Shown: positions 8,539 to 17,085, counted from the first letter of the stretch. The stretch: 64,000 nucleotides of DNA from Cytophagaceae bacterium (GCA_027488865.1 JAIYAU010000026.1:154496-218495), one strand, 5' to 3'. The notes: generated by a model not told the origin, from the letters alone. Numbers and translations: made by a program.

Positions 8539-10068
8539 CTAATAAACAATGGTGATTCCCAATTTAGTTTGGCCATCATTTAAGTAGGCTAGGTAGTAAC
8601 CTATGGGTAAAAGATGATTTTTTACTTCTGGTTTCCAATTGGTTGGGCACTGAATGGTATCAATTAAAAGCCCATGGTTGTTATAAATTTTTAATGATCC
8701 ATTAAGGTTAAGATAGACCTCATCTTTATCACCATCGTTATTGGGGGTAAGTATTATTTCTTCACAAGGTTCAGTTATGACATTAATTTTGGAGGCAATC
8801 TCAACAGAACAATTATTTTCATCTTTAACCAACAATGAGTATAAAGGATATTTGACTGATTGAAAAATACCAGTTGTTGAAACTAATGTGTCTGATGTCA
8901 GTGGTGAATAAAGAAAGTAACTTAATTTGTCATTTGGGTTGGTTTCAAAAGTAATAGAACCATTTTGAGCACAATTGATGGGATTGGTGGTGTATCGAAT
9001 GGAGTTTGTATCGATACATTCTTTTACAACAAGTTGGTAGGTACCTCCATTAATGGTGAGTGCAGGAAAAGACGGATGGGATAATTGCACCGTATAACTA
9101 CCAGCATCGCTAAATTGCACTCTGGATATATTGATACTTGAGTCAGTAGTGTAAGTAGTGTTGTTTTTGAACCATGTATACGTTATTTGGGCTATCGACC
9201 GGTCTAGTTGAGTGCTTATGTTAATGGTTTTGGCACGTTTGCTATAAATAGAATCTTTTATAGCCAACGCATATTGTGGACTAACTTTTACCCTTGAGCT
9301 GTAGTTGTTTAAACTAGTTAAAGGAATAATATCGTCCCAAGTGAGGTAGTTTTTTTCAATGCGTATATTTCTAGCATTTTGTGGTAACCAACTTACGTTG
9401 AAAGTATCTAATTGATTGTTATTGAGGTACAAATCCTTTATCAACGTGTTTTCACTCAAGTTTGGGATACTTACAATATTATTGTAGGATAATTCCAATT
9501 TTTTAAGTAGCGATAGTTGTTTTAAGGAGGGCACTTGCACTATGGCATTATTTGAAAAATCAATTTGTTCAAGTTTAATTAAACTAGATAATGAAGGAAA
9601 TTTTGTAATGTTATTATCAAACGCGATTAACTGCTGTAATTTACTTAAACTACTTAGGTCATCGAGGGCAGTTAATAAATTTTTACTGACATTTAGTGTG
9701 GTTAGCTCACTTAAGCTAGACAAATCTGGCAACTTGGTTAGCTGGTTATGAGACAAGTCCAGAACAGTAAGTTTGGCTAAAGATGAAATATCAGGTAAAC
9801 TCGTGAGCAAATTGGTATCTGCATATAATTCAGTGATGTTAATAAAATATTGTATTTCATCGAGTGAGCTAATATTTTGACTAGAACAATTAAAAACACC
9901 AGAAACGAGTTCAGCTTGTGATGTAATAAGATTATTTTGGTTGTCCACTACCTGCGGATAGTTGCTTTTAAGAAAGGCTAGAAAATTAGCGTCTTTAATG
10001 GGCTGTTGGGCCCAGGATTGTATCCATAAGCACAACAATACAAGTAATATGGAAATGTGTTTATGCAT
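8539..10068 (-). CDS. Secreted LRR protein with T9SS type B (gliding-associated) C-terminal domain
   Basis: A 509-residue export candidate with a signal peptide (WIQSWAQ cleavage). In order: leucine-rich repeats at about 60-235 of the LTTLNVSKNLLTALDDLSSL kind; an Ig-like module at about 255-345; an SprB-like Cys-containing segment at about 345-430; and a C-terminal CHU_C-type sorting domain that begins near 437 with the signature TPNNDGDKDEVY and ends GITIVY. The T9SS recognises such C-terminal domains and sends the protein to the cell surface or medium. The stop of the upstream anti-sigma gene abuts its start, so it is the last gene of a sigma / anti-sigma / cargo operon. LRRs suggest protein or glycan binding; the ligand is unknown. 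Confidence 0.85.
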   Translation of the reverse strand: MHKHISILLVLLCLWIQSWAQQPIKDANFLAFLKSNYPQVVDNQNNLITSQAELVSGVFNCSSQNISSLDEIQYFINITELYADTNLLTSLPDISSLAKLTVLDLSHNQLTKLPDLSSLSELTTLNVSKNLLTALDDLSSLSKLQQLIAFDNNITKFPSLSSLIKLEQIDFSNNAIVQVPSLKQLSLLKKLELSYNNIVSIPNLSENTLIKDLYLNNNQLDTFNVSWLPQNARNIRIEKNYLTWDDIIPLTSLNNYSSRVKVSPQYALAIKDSIYSKRAKTINISTQLDRSIAQITYTWFKNNTTYTTDSSINISRVQFSDAGSYTVQLSHPSFPALTINGGTYQLVVKECIDTNSIRYTTNPINCAQNGSITFETNPNDKLSYFLYSPLTSDTLVSTTGIFQSVKYPLYSLLVKDENNCSVEIASKINVITEPCEEIILTPNNDGDKDEVYLNLNGSLKIYNNHGLLIDTIQCPTNWKPEVKNHLLPIGYYLAYLNDGQTKLGITIVY

Positions 10069-11156
10069 TATTCAATTATTGTAATGGTTCCATTTAATAT
10101 CTTATCTTTATATTCGATAGTATATAGATAAACGCCTTCTTTGGCTAATCCATTAAAATCTTTGCCCTCCCAAAGATAATCATTATATGCAGGAATGGTG
10201 GCAGTGTAATAAATTTGATTAGCTTTATCCCTTACTGTAAACAAACCAACTTGTTCGCTTGCGGCTTGTACAAAATACTTACTGCTTGAAAGTTGGATGA
10301 CGTAGTGTACCGCACAATTGTTTTCGGTAATGTTTATTGACAGTCGTTTAAAACATTTATTGGCATCTTCCACCAACAAGGTATAAGCACCTTTCGGTAA
10401 ATTATTCATTAAGGTGGTTTTATTACCATCTTTGTCCACAATGCTAAAAGTATAAGGTTTTTGCCCTCCTTCTATAGGTGAAATGGTTACCAAGCCTTCA
10501 CTTGCTCCAGCACAGGTGGAATAGGTGTTGGTGCTAAATTGCAGGTCTACATCTTCACAAGAACCCTTGTTTTCCTTAGTTTTTTCAACAACTTTCGGTT
10601 GAACTTGATCAACTTTAGAAACTTTCTCAATCTGGGAAATGATTGGCGTTGATTTTTGTACTATTGGGTCAACAGTAAGGGGTTTCTGCTCTTGTACCTT
10701 ATCTATAATTGCCGGCAATTTTGAATGCAACAATTGTTTTTTTACAATTTTTTTCCCTTTTTGGGATGCATTTGGTGCTACAAAAGGTGTTCCTTCCTTC
10801 GCTGAATGTTTTTCGATACTAACCGATTGAGGCTGTAATGCTGTTTTGTTTGAGTTGTACCACTTGTACACCATCACAAGGGTAGCCAAAAATAAAGAAG
10901 CTATTGCTATAGTTTTAATTAAAAAATCACGTTTTTGTAATCGCTTTACACTTGTCTCGTGAATATTAGAAGACAACTCCTTTACCTTTAGCAACTTGTT
11001 TTCGTACAAAAGCCTATTGGCAATTTTGTGATTAGTTACTTCAGCCTGCAAGTTTGTATCAGCTTGTATTTCGTCTTCAAAAGCAAAGCGTTCCACCTCC
11101 GACAAGTTGCCTGATAAGTAGTTTTCTATTTTGGTATATAAATCTTTATTATCCAT
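10068..11156 (-). CDS. Anti-sigma-factor-like membrane protein with exported SprB repeat and gliding-type C-terminus
   Basis: A 362-residue single-span protein. Residues 1-75 look like a cytoplasmic anti-sigma domain: LYTKIENYLSGNLSEVERFA and the acidic helix after it recall the zf-HC2-like fold without zinc ligands. A transmembrane helix lies at about 79-98 (IKTIAIASLFLATLVMVYKW). A Lys/Pro-rich linker is followed by an SprB-type repeat at about 198-280 with paired cysteines and the motif GGQKPYTFSI. The final 75 residues resemble the core of a type B sorting domain (WEGKDFNGLAKEGVYLYTIE). The gene overlaps the sigma-factor start by 8 bases. Anti-sigma activity is inferred from arrangement and topology. 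The oddity is a secretion-type domain on an inner-membrane-anchored regulator. Confidence 0.75.
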   Translation of the reverse strand: MDNKDLYTKIENYLSGNLSEVERFAFEDEIQADTNLQAEVTNHKIANRLLYENKLLKVKELSSNIHETSVKRLQKRDFLIKTIAIASLFLATLVMVYKWYNSNKTALQPQSVSIEKHSAKEGTPFVAPNASQKGKKIVKKQLLHSKLPAIIDKVQEQKPLTVDPIVQKSTPIISQIEKVSKVDQVQPKVVEKTKENKGSCEDVDLQFSTNTYSTCAGASEGLVTISPIEGGQKPYTFSIVDKDGNKTTLMNNLPKGAYTLLVEDANKCFKRLSINITENNCAVHYVIQLSSSKYFVQAASEQVGLFTVRDKANQIYYTATIPAYNDYLWEGKDFNGLAKEGVYLYTIEYKDKILNGTITIIE

Positions 11157-11739
11157 TCACCTTGTCTCTTAACTTATCTAATATTTTAGGATATTTGGCC
11201 AATAATTCCATCATTTTTTGCTTACAACGTTTATGTTGCATTTTTACAGCCCCAATACTATTAAAGGCCATTTGTCGCTTGGCTTCCTCCAGTGAAAAAT
11301 CCAAAATGATTGTGTTGGTTAATAATTCAACACATTTATCACCAATTTCAGCAAAGTATTGTTTTAATATATTTTCGTCTTCCGAATTAACAAAAACTAG
11401 TTCCTGATGTTCCTTCATTTCTTCTATTAAAATATCGGGTAATTCATGTTGATACGCTATTTTGTTATCTCTTTTTGACTTATTAAGCCATTTAAAGGTG
11501 CAAACCCTATACAAATATCCAGTAACCGTAAACTTTTCTTGAAATGTATCCGTCATAATTGACTGGTACACCTCCAGCAACGACTCTTGAAATACATCAT
11601 AAGCGTCGTCTTGTGTGCCTTTCCGTTGTTTAATATAACGTTTTACCAACGGATAAACACTTTTATATAAGAACAAAATTGCCTCTTTATCGTCGCCTGT
11701 ACGTATTAGATTTAATAAATCTGCCTCTTTAATGATCAT
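11149..11739 (-). CDS. ECF-type RNA polymerase sigma factor
   Basis: A 196-residue sigma-70 family protein of ECF size. Region 2 is visible as DDAYDVFQESLLEVYQSI followed by VTGYLYRVCTFKWLNKSKRD, the DNA-melting part. Region 4 is at about 135-190 with a helix-turn-helix containing DFSLEEAKRQMAFNSIGAVK and MQHKRCKQKM. It overlaps the anti-sigma gene by 8 bases, implying translational coupling and stoichiometric production. The PorP-like gene diverges just 12 bases from its ORF start, so both may be read from one control region. Likely target genes are its own operon and perhaps the divergent gene; this is inference. Confidence 0.9.
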   Translation of the reverse strand: MIIKEADLLNLIRTGDDKEAILFLYKSVYPLVKRYIKQRKGTQDDAYDVFQESLLEVYQSIMTDTFQEKFTVTGYLYRVCTFKWLNKSKRDNKIAYQHELPDILIEEMKEHQELVFVNSEDENILKQYFAEIGDKCVELLTNTIILDFSLEEAKRQMAFNSIGAVKMQHKRCKQKMMELLAKYPKILDKLRDKVNG

Positions 11740-11820
11740 TATTCATCTTCAATGTTAAATAAAACCAAAAACACCGTAAGTAATGATTTTGTACAAAAAT
11801 ATTTATACTATTTTGCATAC

Positions 11821-12663
11821 GTGAAAAGGCACCTATACTTTTTGATTACCTTTATCTTTACTTTTTTTATAAAGCTTACTTGCTTGGCTCAAGGATATTA
11901 TCCTGATATTTTTAGCAATTATGCAGACTTTTCTCCCACCTATAACAGTGCCGCAATCAAAGATACCAACACTTTTCAACTAAATATCAAACATAAATCT
12001 CAAAATAGCAATATCTATAAAACTGGGTTACAAGCACAATACAAATTAAAAGACCAACAAGTTAAACATTGGCTTGGTACCTATCTCGATAACAAACGAG
12101 AAGGGCCTTATATTCAATCACCTAAAGCATTTTTATATTACACATTAGTAGTGCCCTTAAGTTCACAAGTGCAACTGTCATCATCAGCTATGTTGGGTGT
12201 GTCTAGTATAGCAGCCAACTTGCCCGACCAAAGCTACAATTATAAGCTTCCAGACGGCTCTGTATCCTTATGTCTTCTCACTCGTACCCTTTCAATTGGA
12301 TTTTCAAGTTATCAACTATTTGATAATCAATTTCAAGGTTTTAGATTAAAACGATACTACACCGCGTTCGCTTCCAAAACATTTGAAATTTCCTCTGATT
12401 TTTCTTTAGAGCTCAACGTATTAGATCGTATTTTCATAGATATGAAAGACGACATTCGTGTGTTAGGGGCTTTAAATTGGCGTGAACAATTTAAAATGGG
12501 CGGAGGTATTAATGCCTACCAAGGTTTATACGTTTTTATTGAGCCCTCGATTAAGTTAGACAACCACCAAATAAATATCTCTATTGGATACAACACCCAA
12601 TATGGCAACAACTATCAGTTTTTAGCTAACACTACAGAAATTGGGATAAAATGGAATCGATGA
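11821..12663 (+). CDS. PorP/SprF-like outer-membrane protein
   Basis: A secreted beta-barrel-type protein of the PorP/SprF family, which assists surface attachment of T9SS type B substrates. The open frame runs from 11752, but I prefer the GTG at 11821 because it yields a proper signal peptide (KRHLYFLITFIFTFFIKLTC, then LAQ and mature GYYPDIFSNY). Mature segments alternate as beta strands with YNSAAIKDTNTFQLNIKHKS, matching the opening of the family, and LSIGFSSYQLFDNQF in the middle. It is divergent from the sigma / anti-sigma / LRR operon, and the pairing with a type B cargo suggests they work together. A decayed partial copy of this gene lies at 15343-15518. Confidence 0.72.
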   Translation: MKRHLYFLITFIFTFFIKLTCLAQGYYPDIFSNYADFSPTYNSAAIKDTNTFQLNIKHKSQNSNIYKTGLQAQYKLKDQQVKHWLGTYLDNKREGPYIQSPKAFLYYTLVVPLSSQVQLSSSAMLGVSSIAANLPDQSYNYKLPDGSVSLCLLTRTLSIGFSSYQLFDNQFQGFRLKRYYTAFASKTFEISSDFSLELNVLDRIFIDMKDDIRVLGALNWREQFKMGGGINAYQGLYVFIEPSIKLDNHQINISIGYNTQYGNNYQFLANTTEIGIKWNR

Positions 12664-12811
12664 CCGAAGGAGCCTACAAAAATATCCTATGCTTAAAGTA
12701 ATAGTTTGCTAAAAGCTCAAAACCGTTAGCAGCTATTTCTTAGTTTTCTTCTGATTTTTCGATATGCAATTATGATTATCCAAGCGATTTGACAAACAAA
12801 ATTAGTAACAA

Positions 12812-12967
12812 TTATTCTTTAGAGAATTTGTAGGGTCTACTGTCGCAGTACAAAATATAAAATCCATTGTTAAGACCTTGAACGTTGATATTAGAAACGA
12901 CTGCCTCCTTGTTTCGAAGAACTTCAACTCCATTTGAATTGAAAATTGTAAATTCTTTGATAGCCAG
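12812..12967 (-). pseudogene. Orphan T9SS type A sorting-domain fragment
   Basis: Minus-strand frame immediately downstream of the LRR gene stop. It reads FLAIKEFTIFNSNGVEVL, then a short linker, then SNINVQGLNNGFYILYCDSR, ending with KFSKE and a TAA at 12812-12814. This is the core of a Por secretion tail (IFNSNG, NI-VQGL-NGFYIL, K-SKE) with no start codon or attached gene. It is best read as the original tail of a secreted-protein gene whose 3' end was replaced by the present tail at 12976-13200. Not translated as a free protein as far as can be seen. Confidence 0.65.
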
Positions 12968-12975
12968 AAAAGCAC

Positions 12976-15159
12976 TTATTCTTTGATCAGTTTTTTCACC
13001 TCTGTGCTTCCGTTACTTTGGATTTTGAGGAAGTAGATGCCTTTACTTTCTCCGTTGAGGTCTATCGTTGTGGAGAGGCTAGCGGCTTTCTCCAGTACCA
13101 CCTTGCCAGTTGATGAAAGCACTTGGATCAATGCCTGTCTTTGCCCGAGCTCGACAGTGAAAACTCCTTTGCTAGGGTTGGGGTAGATAGTGCTGGAGAT
13201 GGTTTCGTCTTCGACAGCCAGTGCCTGCGACACGCGAGTATTGGCGATGTTGGTCTTGATGGCTGTATTGAAATCAAAATAGATGTATGCGGTATTCTTG
13301 ATCTCATCATTCAGTTGCAAAGTGCTAAGTGGCTTAATCTTGAATTTGATAAAACCATTGCTACCAGGGCTGTTGGTGTTGCTGTCGGGCAAAAGGATGT
13401 TGTTGAAAGTCCATGTGGCTACATTGCCCTTGAGCTTGTAAAGGTAAGGATGTGAAGAGGCTGTTGTCTGCATACTGCTGATCTCGAACATGTTGGCCAA
13501 GGTATCGCGTACCACGACAGTAAAAGCTGTATCTGTGCCAGTGTTCTGGAAGCGGATGGTGTACACAAAATCTTCCTGAGCTTGAATAGACGAGCGGAGC
13601 ACAGCATTGCCCTTGTTAACCAACTTGTCGTTGGGGTCGTAGGAGCCACGCACCGTTTGCTTGATTTCCGATGTGTTGTTGGCCGCTACATCATCTGTGG
13701 AAGTAGTAATCGTGGCTGTGTTAGCCAAGACTGTACCTAATGGCGTTTGGGCAGACAAGGTGAACTCCACTACAAAAACGCGTTCCTCAAACGGCTTGAG
13801 GCCCATGATGTTCCAAGAAACAGAATTGCCAGAGGCATTGCCAGCAGGGGTGCTTGACTCAAAAGTGAAAAATGGATCGTATGCCAACTGGGCCGTAGCA
13901 TCTTGCTTATTGCCTCCCATATTCTTCACCATCACTTGATAGCGTACTTTAAAGCCAGGCCTAGCAAAAGTGATGGGCGTGGCCTCGATAGCTAAATCTC
14001 GTGTATTGGGTGGGGTAATGATAAAATCTTTGCCTGTTCTTACTTCGTTATAATTGGAAAAGCGGACTGTATCCGACGCAGGTTTGCTTGTAAAGCCTAG
14101 TGGCAATATTGGGCTGATGGTATAGGTAGTATTGAGGCTATCGAAAGTTAGTTTGAACTGGCCAGAAGGTGCCACGTTTGTAGAGTAGCTTTTTGACTTA
14201 ACACTTGCATTCACTAGAGGATAATCCGTACCTTCAGTATAAGCTTTGTCTATGTTAACATCGATATAAACACGGCCGTTCAGTGTTGGAAATGACTGGC
14301 AGTTGTTTATGTTGTTGATTTCGTCGCAAAGGACTTTGGGCAAGGATTTGGCCAAAAAATCTTTTAGTTCAAAGTACTCATTGGGTATATTGGGAAGACA
14401 AGTACCCTTGTTTACGGAAAGTCTTATTAATCCGGAAGGTAAAAATGGCAAACAACTTAGTGAGTTACCTGTACAGTCCAAAGACTTTAAGGAAGCAGGT
14501 AACGCTGGCAAGCTTTTTAAATCATTGTCGAAGCAAAATAAATTAACCAAACTATTTGGTAATTTTGGTAAACTTCTCAAAGAGGTTTTAACACATCTCA
14601 ATTCTTTCAAACCATCTGGCAAATTTGGCAAATTTGTAAGTTTTTTATTATCACCACATTCAAGGAACACAAGACCAGCTGGAATTTCTGGCAGGCTTAG
14701 AATTGGATTTACACCACACCATAGAGTTTTTAAGCTACTAGGAAGGTTAGGTAAAGTTGAAAGATTATTAAATTCACATCTTAGTAACACTAAAGAAGCT
14801 GGCAATTCTGGTAAACTTGCAACTAACCCAACAGGACATATCAAACTCCTTAATTTATTTGGCAAATTTGGAAAAGTTTTATTTTCATTTGATCCACAAA
14901 TCAAACTATCTAAATTTATAAACCACTTAATGCCTTCAAAACTGATTATTTTTTTATAACTAACATCTAAGACCTTCAAATTCTTCACCCCCGCACAAGT
15001 TGTATCCATCTTATCGCCAACAAAACATGAGGTTAAACTAGGTATTTTTTTCAATGCCTTCCTGAAATTACTATCCGGTATATCCACCAGATTCTGGGCA
15101 TGTACATTACTTAAAAAACTTCCTATGATTAGACAAATGGAAAAGATAATTTTCTTCAT
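12976..15159 (-). CDS. Secreted LRR / DUF11-like protein with T9SS type A sorting domain
   Basis: A 727-residue T9SS cargo candidate with a signal peptide cleaved after NVHAQ. Residues about 70-260 hold short leucine-rich repeats of the LPNLPSSLKTLWC type, resembling bacterial LPX-type LRRs. Residues about 300-390 look like a carboxypeptidase-regulatory or SdrB-like beta sandwich, and about 395-500 a DUF11-like domain on paired extracellular repeats. About 500-640 is the conserved block starting GSYDPNDKLVNKG, with QNTGTDTAFTVVVRDTL. The last 75 residues are a type A tail (YPNPSKGVFTVEL to KKLIKE). The 3' two-thirds is visibly richer in G+C than the LRR-coding part, suggesting a mosaic gene. 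Confidence 0.82.
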   Translation of the reverse strand: MKKIIFSICLIIGSFLSNVHAQNLVDIPDSNFRKALKKIPSLTSCFVGDKMDTTCAGVKNLKVLDVSYKKIISFEGIKWFINLDSLICGSNENKTFPNLPNKLRSLICPVGLVASLPELPASLVLLRCEFNNLSTLPNLPSSLKTLWCGVNPILSLPEIPAGLVFLECGDNKKLTNLPNLPDGLKELRCVKTSLRSLPKLPNSLVNLFCFDNDLKSLPALPASLKSLDCTGNSLSCLPFLPSGLIRLSVNKGTCLPNIPNEYFELKDFLAKSLPKVLCDEINNINNCQSFPTLNGRVYIDVNIDKAYTEGTDYPLVNASVKSKSYSTNVAPSGQFKLTFDSLNTTYTISPILPLGFTSKPASDTVRFSNYNEVRTGKDFIITPPNTRDLAIEATPITFARPGFKVRYQVMVKNMGGNKQDATAQLAYDPFFTFESSTPAGNASGNSVSWNIMGLKPFEERVFVVEFTLSAQTPLGTVLANTATITTSTDDVAANNTSEIKQTVRGSYDPNDKLVNKGNAVLRSSIQAQEDFVYTIRFQNTGTDTAFTVVVRDTLANMFEISSMQTTASSHPYLYKLKGNVATWTFNNILLPDSNTNSPGSNGFIKFKIKPLSTLQLNDEIKNTAYIYFDFNTAIKTNIANTRVSQALAVEDETISSTIYPNPSKGVFTVELGQRQALIQVLSSTGKVVLEKAASLSTTIDLNGESKGIYFLKIQSNGSTEVKKLIKE

Positions 15160-15295
15160 GATCGGGGTCGGTTTAAAAATATTACTGGTTAAAACTATTA
15201 CAAAGATATAGGTTAAGATGAAAGAGACAAGAGTTTAGGCATGGTATGCTGTATTTCAGGGTTAAAAATGGTCGAACCTTGTTTATAAAAGGTAT

Positions 15296-15326
15296 AAAGA
15301 CGTGGCTGAAAACCACGTCTTTTGTA
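15296..15326 (+). terminator. Hairpin followed by T-run, no obvious upstream gene
   Basis: Stem aaagacgtgg (15296-15305) pairs with ccacgtcttt (15313-15322) around a seven-base loop, followed by T-rich DNA. It is oriented to end plus-strand transcripts, but the nearest gene upstream is on the other strand. It may be a relic tied to the duplicated PorP fragment, or end a small unannotated RNA. Confidence 0.5.
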
Positions 15327-15342
15327 TTTTAATCTCAGGCCA

Positions 15343-15518
15343 TTTAGTAGTTCCCTTAAGTTCAAAAGTGCAACTGTCATCATCAGCTATTTTAGGGTTG
15401 TCAAATATAGCTACAATGATAAGCTTCCAGATGGCTCTTTCCTTATGTCTATTCACTCATTCCCTTTCGATTGGATTTTCAAGTTATCAACCATTTGATA
15501 ATCAATTTCAAGGTTTTA
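15343..15518 (+). pseudogene. Decayed partial copy of the PorP/SprF-like gene
   Basis: This stretch is a diverged copy of 12144-12343, in the same orientation. Both share long runs such as agtgcaactgtcatcatcag and tcaatttcaaggtttta, with point differences and a loss of about 24 bases in the middle. It has no start of its own and is interrupted relative to the parent. It marks a duplication that now straddles the LRR gene between the two copies, ending close to the tRNA-Arg gene. Confidence 0.8.
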
Positions 15519-15562
15519 ACGCTTTCTACAAAATTAGCAATTAATGAAAAATGTGGGCTAAT

Positions 15563-15589
15563 AAAAAAAGCTGCCCATACAGGACAGCT
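15563..15589 (-). terminator. Rho-independent terminator of tRNA-Arg
   Basis: On the minus strand agctgtcc and gggcagct pair (one G-T) around a short loop, followed by a run of seven T (complement of 15563-15569). It lies 5-32 bases beyond the tRNA 3' end. Confidence 0.7.
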
Positions 15590-15594
15590 CTTTG

Positions 15595-15668
<74 letters not shown>

Positions 15669-15774
15669 GCTTTCTAAAATTGGATTGCAAAGGTAAATAA
15701 TTAATGTACAACTACAAAATTCACATGAAATTATTAGATACAATAATTAGCGCAGTCCGACGGTTTTTTTAGAC

Positions 15775-16362
15775 TTATTTAACTAAAACTGCAAGCCCTT
15801 TTATTACAGCCGCCAGCCTAACGGCATCATATACTCTCGCAGTGCTTGCTCCATGTTTTAATACTGACTCTTCGTGTGAGGTAACACACAATTCACAGCC
15901 ATTAACCGCAGAAATGGCCAAACTTAATAATTCGAAAAATTCTTTACCTAAAACCGGATTAACCATGATGCTCATTTTTATACCCGCTGGTGTCTGATTG
16001 TAATAATCCTTGTTAATAAAATGCCTAAATCTGTAAAAAACATTATTAACATTCATTAAGCTAACGCAAGCATAGGCTTCTGCCATTTCATGGTCTGTAG
16101 CACCCTGCTGTTTGGCTAATCCTTCAAAGGCTTTAATCAACATTTCGTTTTTTTCATTGGTTGCCACACTTGCGGCTATTATATAGGCCTCCTTTTTTTG
16201 CAAATTTTCATATGCAAGTGCATTGTTTAAGTTGATTTTTAGGTCTTTTAAATACCGATGGTCTACTTCAGAAAGGCCGGCAATGGCTGTGCCTTCTATA
16301 TCTTCACTGATAAGTAATGCTTCTGCAATACTTGCAATGGTTGAATTTTCAATTTTTGTCAT
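15775..16362 (-). CDS. ahpD: AhpD-like alkylhydroperoxidase (carboxymuconolactone decarboxylase family)
   Basis: A 195-residue AhpD-type protein. The redox motif CELCVTSHE (cysteines near residues 156 and 159, His near 163) is the CxxC...H signature of the family, which relays electrons to AhpC or reduces peroxides directly. It lies immediately downstream of the AhpC-like peroxiredoxin on the same strand (168 bases apart), as in mycobacterial ahpC-ahpD. In known systems AhpD recycles AhpC using lipoamide-dependent electrons. Regulation by the OxyR encoded at 39188-40120 is plausible. All key residues are present. Confidence 0.88.
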   Translation of the reverse strand: MTKIENSTIASIAEALLISEDIEGTAIAGLSEVDHRYLKDLKINLNNALAYENLQKKEAYIIAASVATNEKNEMLIKAFEGLAKQQGATDHEMAEAYACVSLMNVNNVFYRFRHFINKDYYNQTPAGIKMSIMVNPVLGKEFFELLSLAISAVNGCELCVTSHEESVLKHGASTARVYDAVRLAAVIKGLAVLVK

Positions 16363-16530
16363 TGATATTAATTTTAAATGGTTTTTTATGAATTAGTAAA
16401 AATCCTAAGTAGTTAAACCCATTTTATGCCTTAAAATGATTGATTTGGATAAATCATTACTTTGTTACTTGGATTTTGAGAAAACCTTTCTTAGTAATTT
16501 TACATTCTAAGGCAATAAATGGTTAAATAG

Positions 16531-17085
16531 CTATGCGTGTAATGTAGCTTCGCCTTTTTGCCAATTACAAGGGCATAGTTCGTCAGTTTGTAAAGCATCT
16601 AAAACCCTTATTACTTCATTCACATTTCTCCCTACAGAAAGGTCATTGGCACATACCCAACGGATTATACCTTGTGGATCCACAATAAAAGTTACCCTGT
16701 AAGCTACCTTTTCATTTGCTTCTAATATACCAAGTTCTTCTGCTAATGATTTTGAAGTATCGGCCAGCATAGGAAATTTTAGGCCGCTAAGATCTTCATG
16801 ATTTTTTCTCCATGCCACATGCACAAATTCTGTATCGGTAGATGCACCAATCAATTGGGTATCACGATCCACAAAATCTTGATGGTGTTTGTTAAACGAA
16901 GCTATCTCTGTTGGGCAAACAAATGTAAAATCTTTAGGCCACCAAAACATTACCATCCATTGATTATTGTTTTTATGGTCTTCAGAGGTAATTTCAAAAA
17001 ACTCTTTACCTGGTTCAGTAGAAACAGCAGCAGTTTTTTTGAAATATGGAAATTGTGATCCTAGTGATAAAATTTTTGTGCTCAT
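16531..17085 (-). CDS. ahpC: Alkyl hydroperoxide reductase / peroxiredoxin AhpC (three-cysteine type)
   Basis: A 184-residue peroxiredoxin. The peroxidatic cysteine is in FVCPTE (Cys57). The C-terminus has DELCPCNWQKGEATL with cysteines at 171 and 173, the three-cysteine arrangement of the actinobacterial AhpC that partners with AhpD rather than AhpF. It reduces H2O2, organic peroxides and possibly peroxynitrite in the cytoplasm. The partner gene ahpD follows downstream. The intergenic gap to the FKBP gene upstream holds a terminator, so this pair has its own promoter region. Confidence 0.93.
   Translation of the reverse strand: MSTKILSLGSQFPYFKKTAAVSTEPGKEFFEITSEDHKNNNQWMVMFWWPKDFTFVCPTEIASFNKHHQDFVDRDTQLIGASTDTEFVHVAWRKNHEDLSGLKFPMLADTSKSLAEELGILEANEKVAYRVTFIVDPQGIIRWVCANDLSVGRNVNEVIRVLDALQTDELCPCNWQKGEATLHA

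Noticed and set aside
13123..13939. Antisense frames at 13123-13455, 13661-13939 and alternative-frame pieces
   Set aside because: Shadows of the G+C-richer 3' part of the LRR gene.
14303..14959. 218-codon plus-strand open frame
   Set aside because: It is antisense to the leucine-rich repeats of the gene at 12976-15159; the long open frame follows from the repeated codons.
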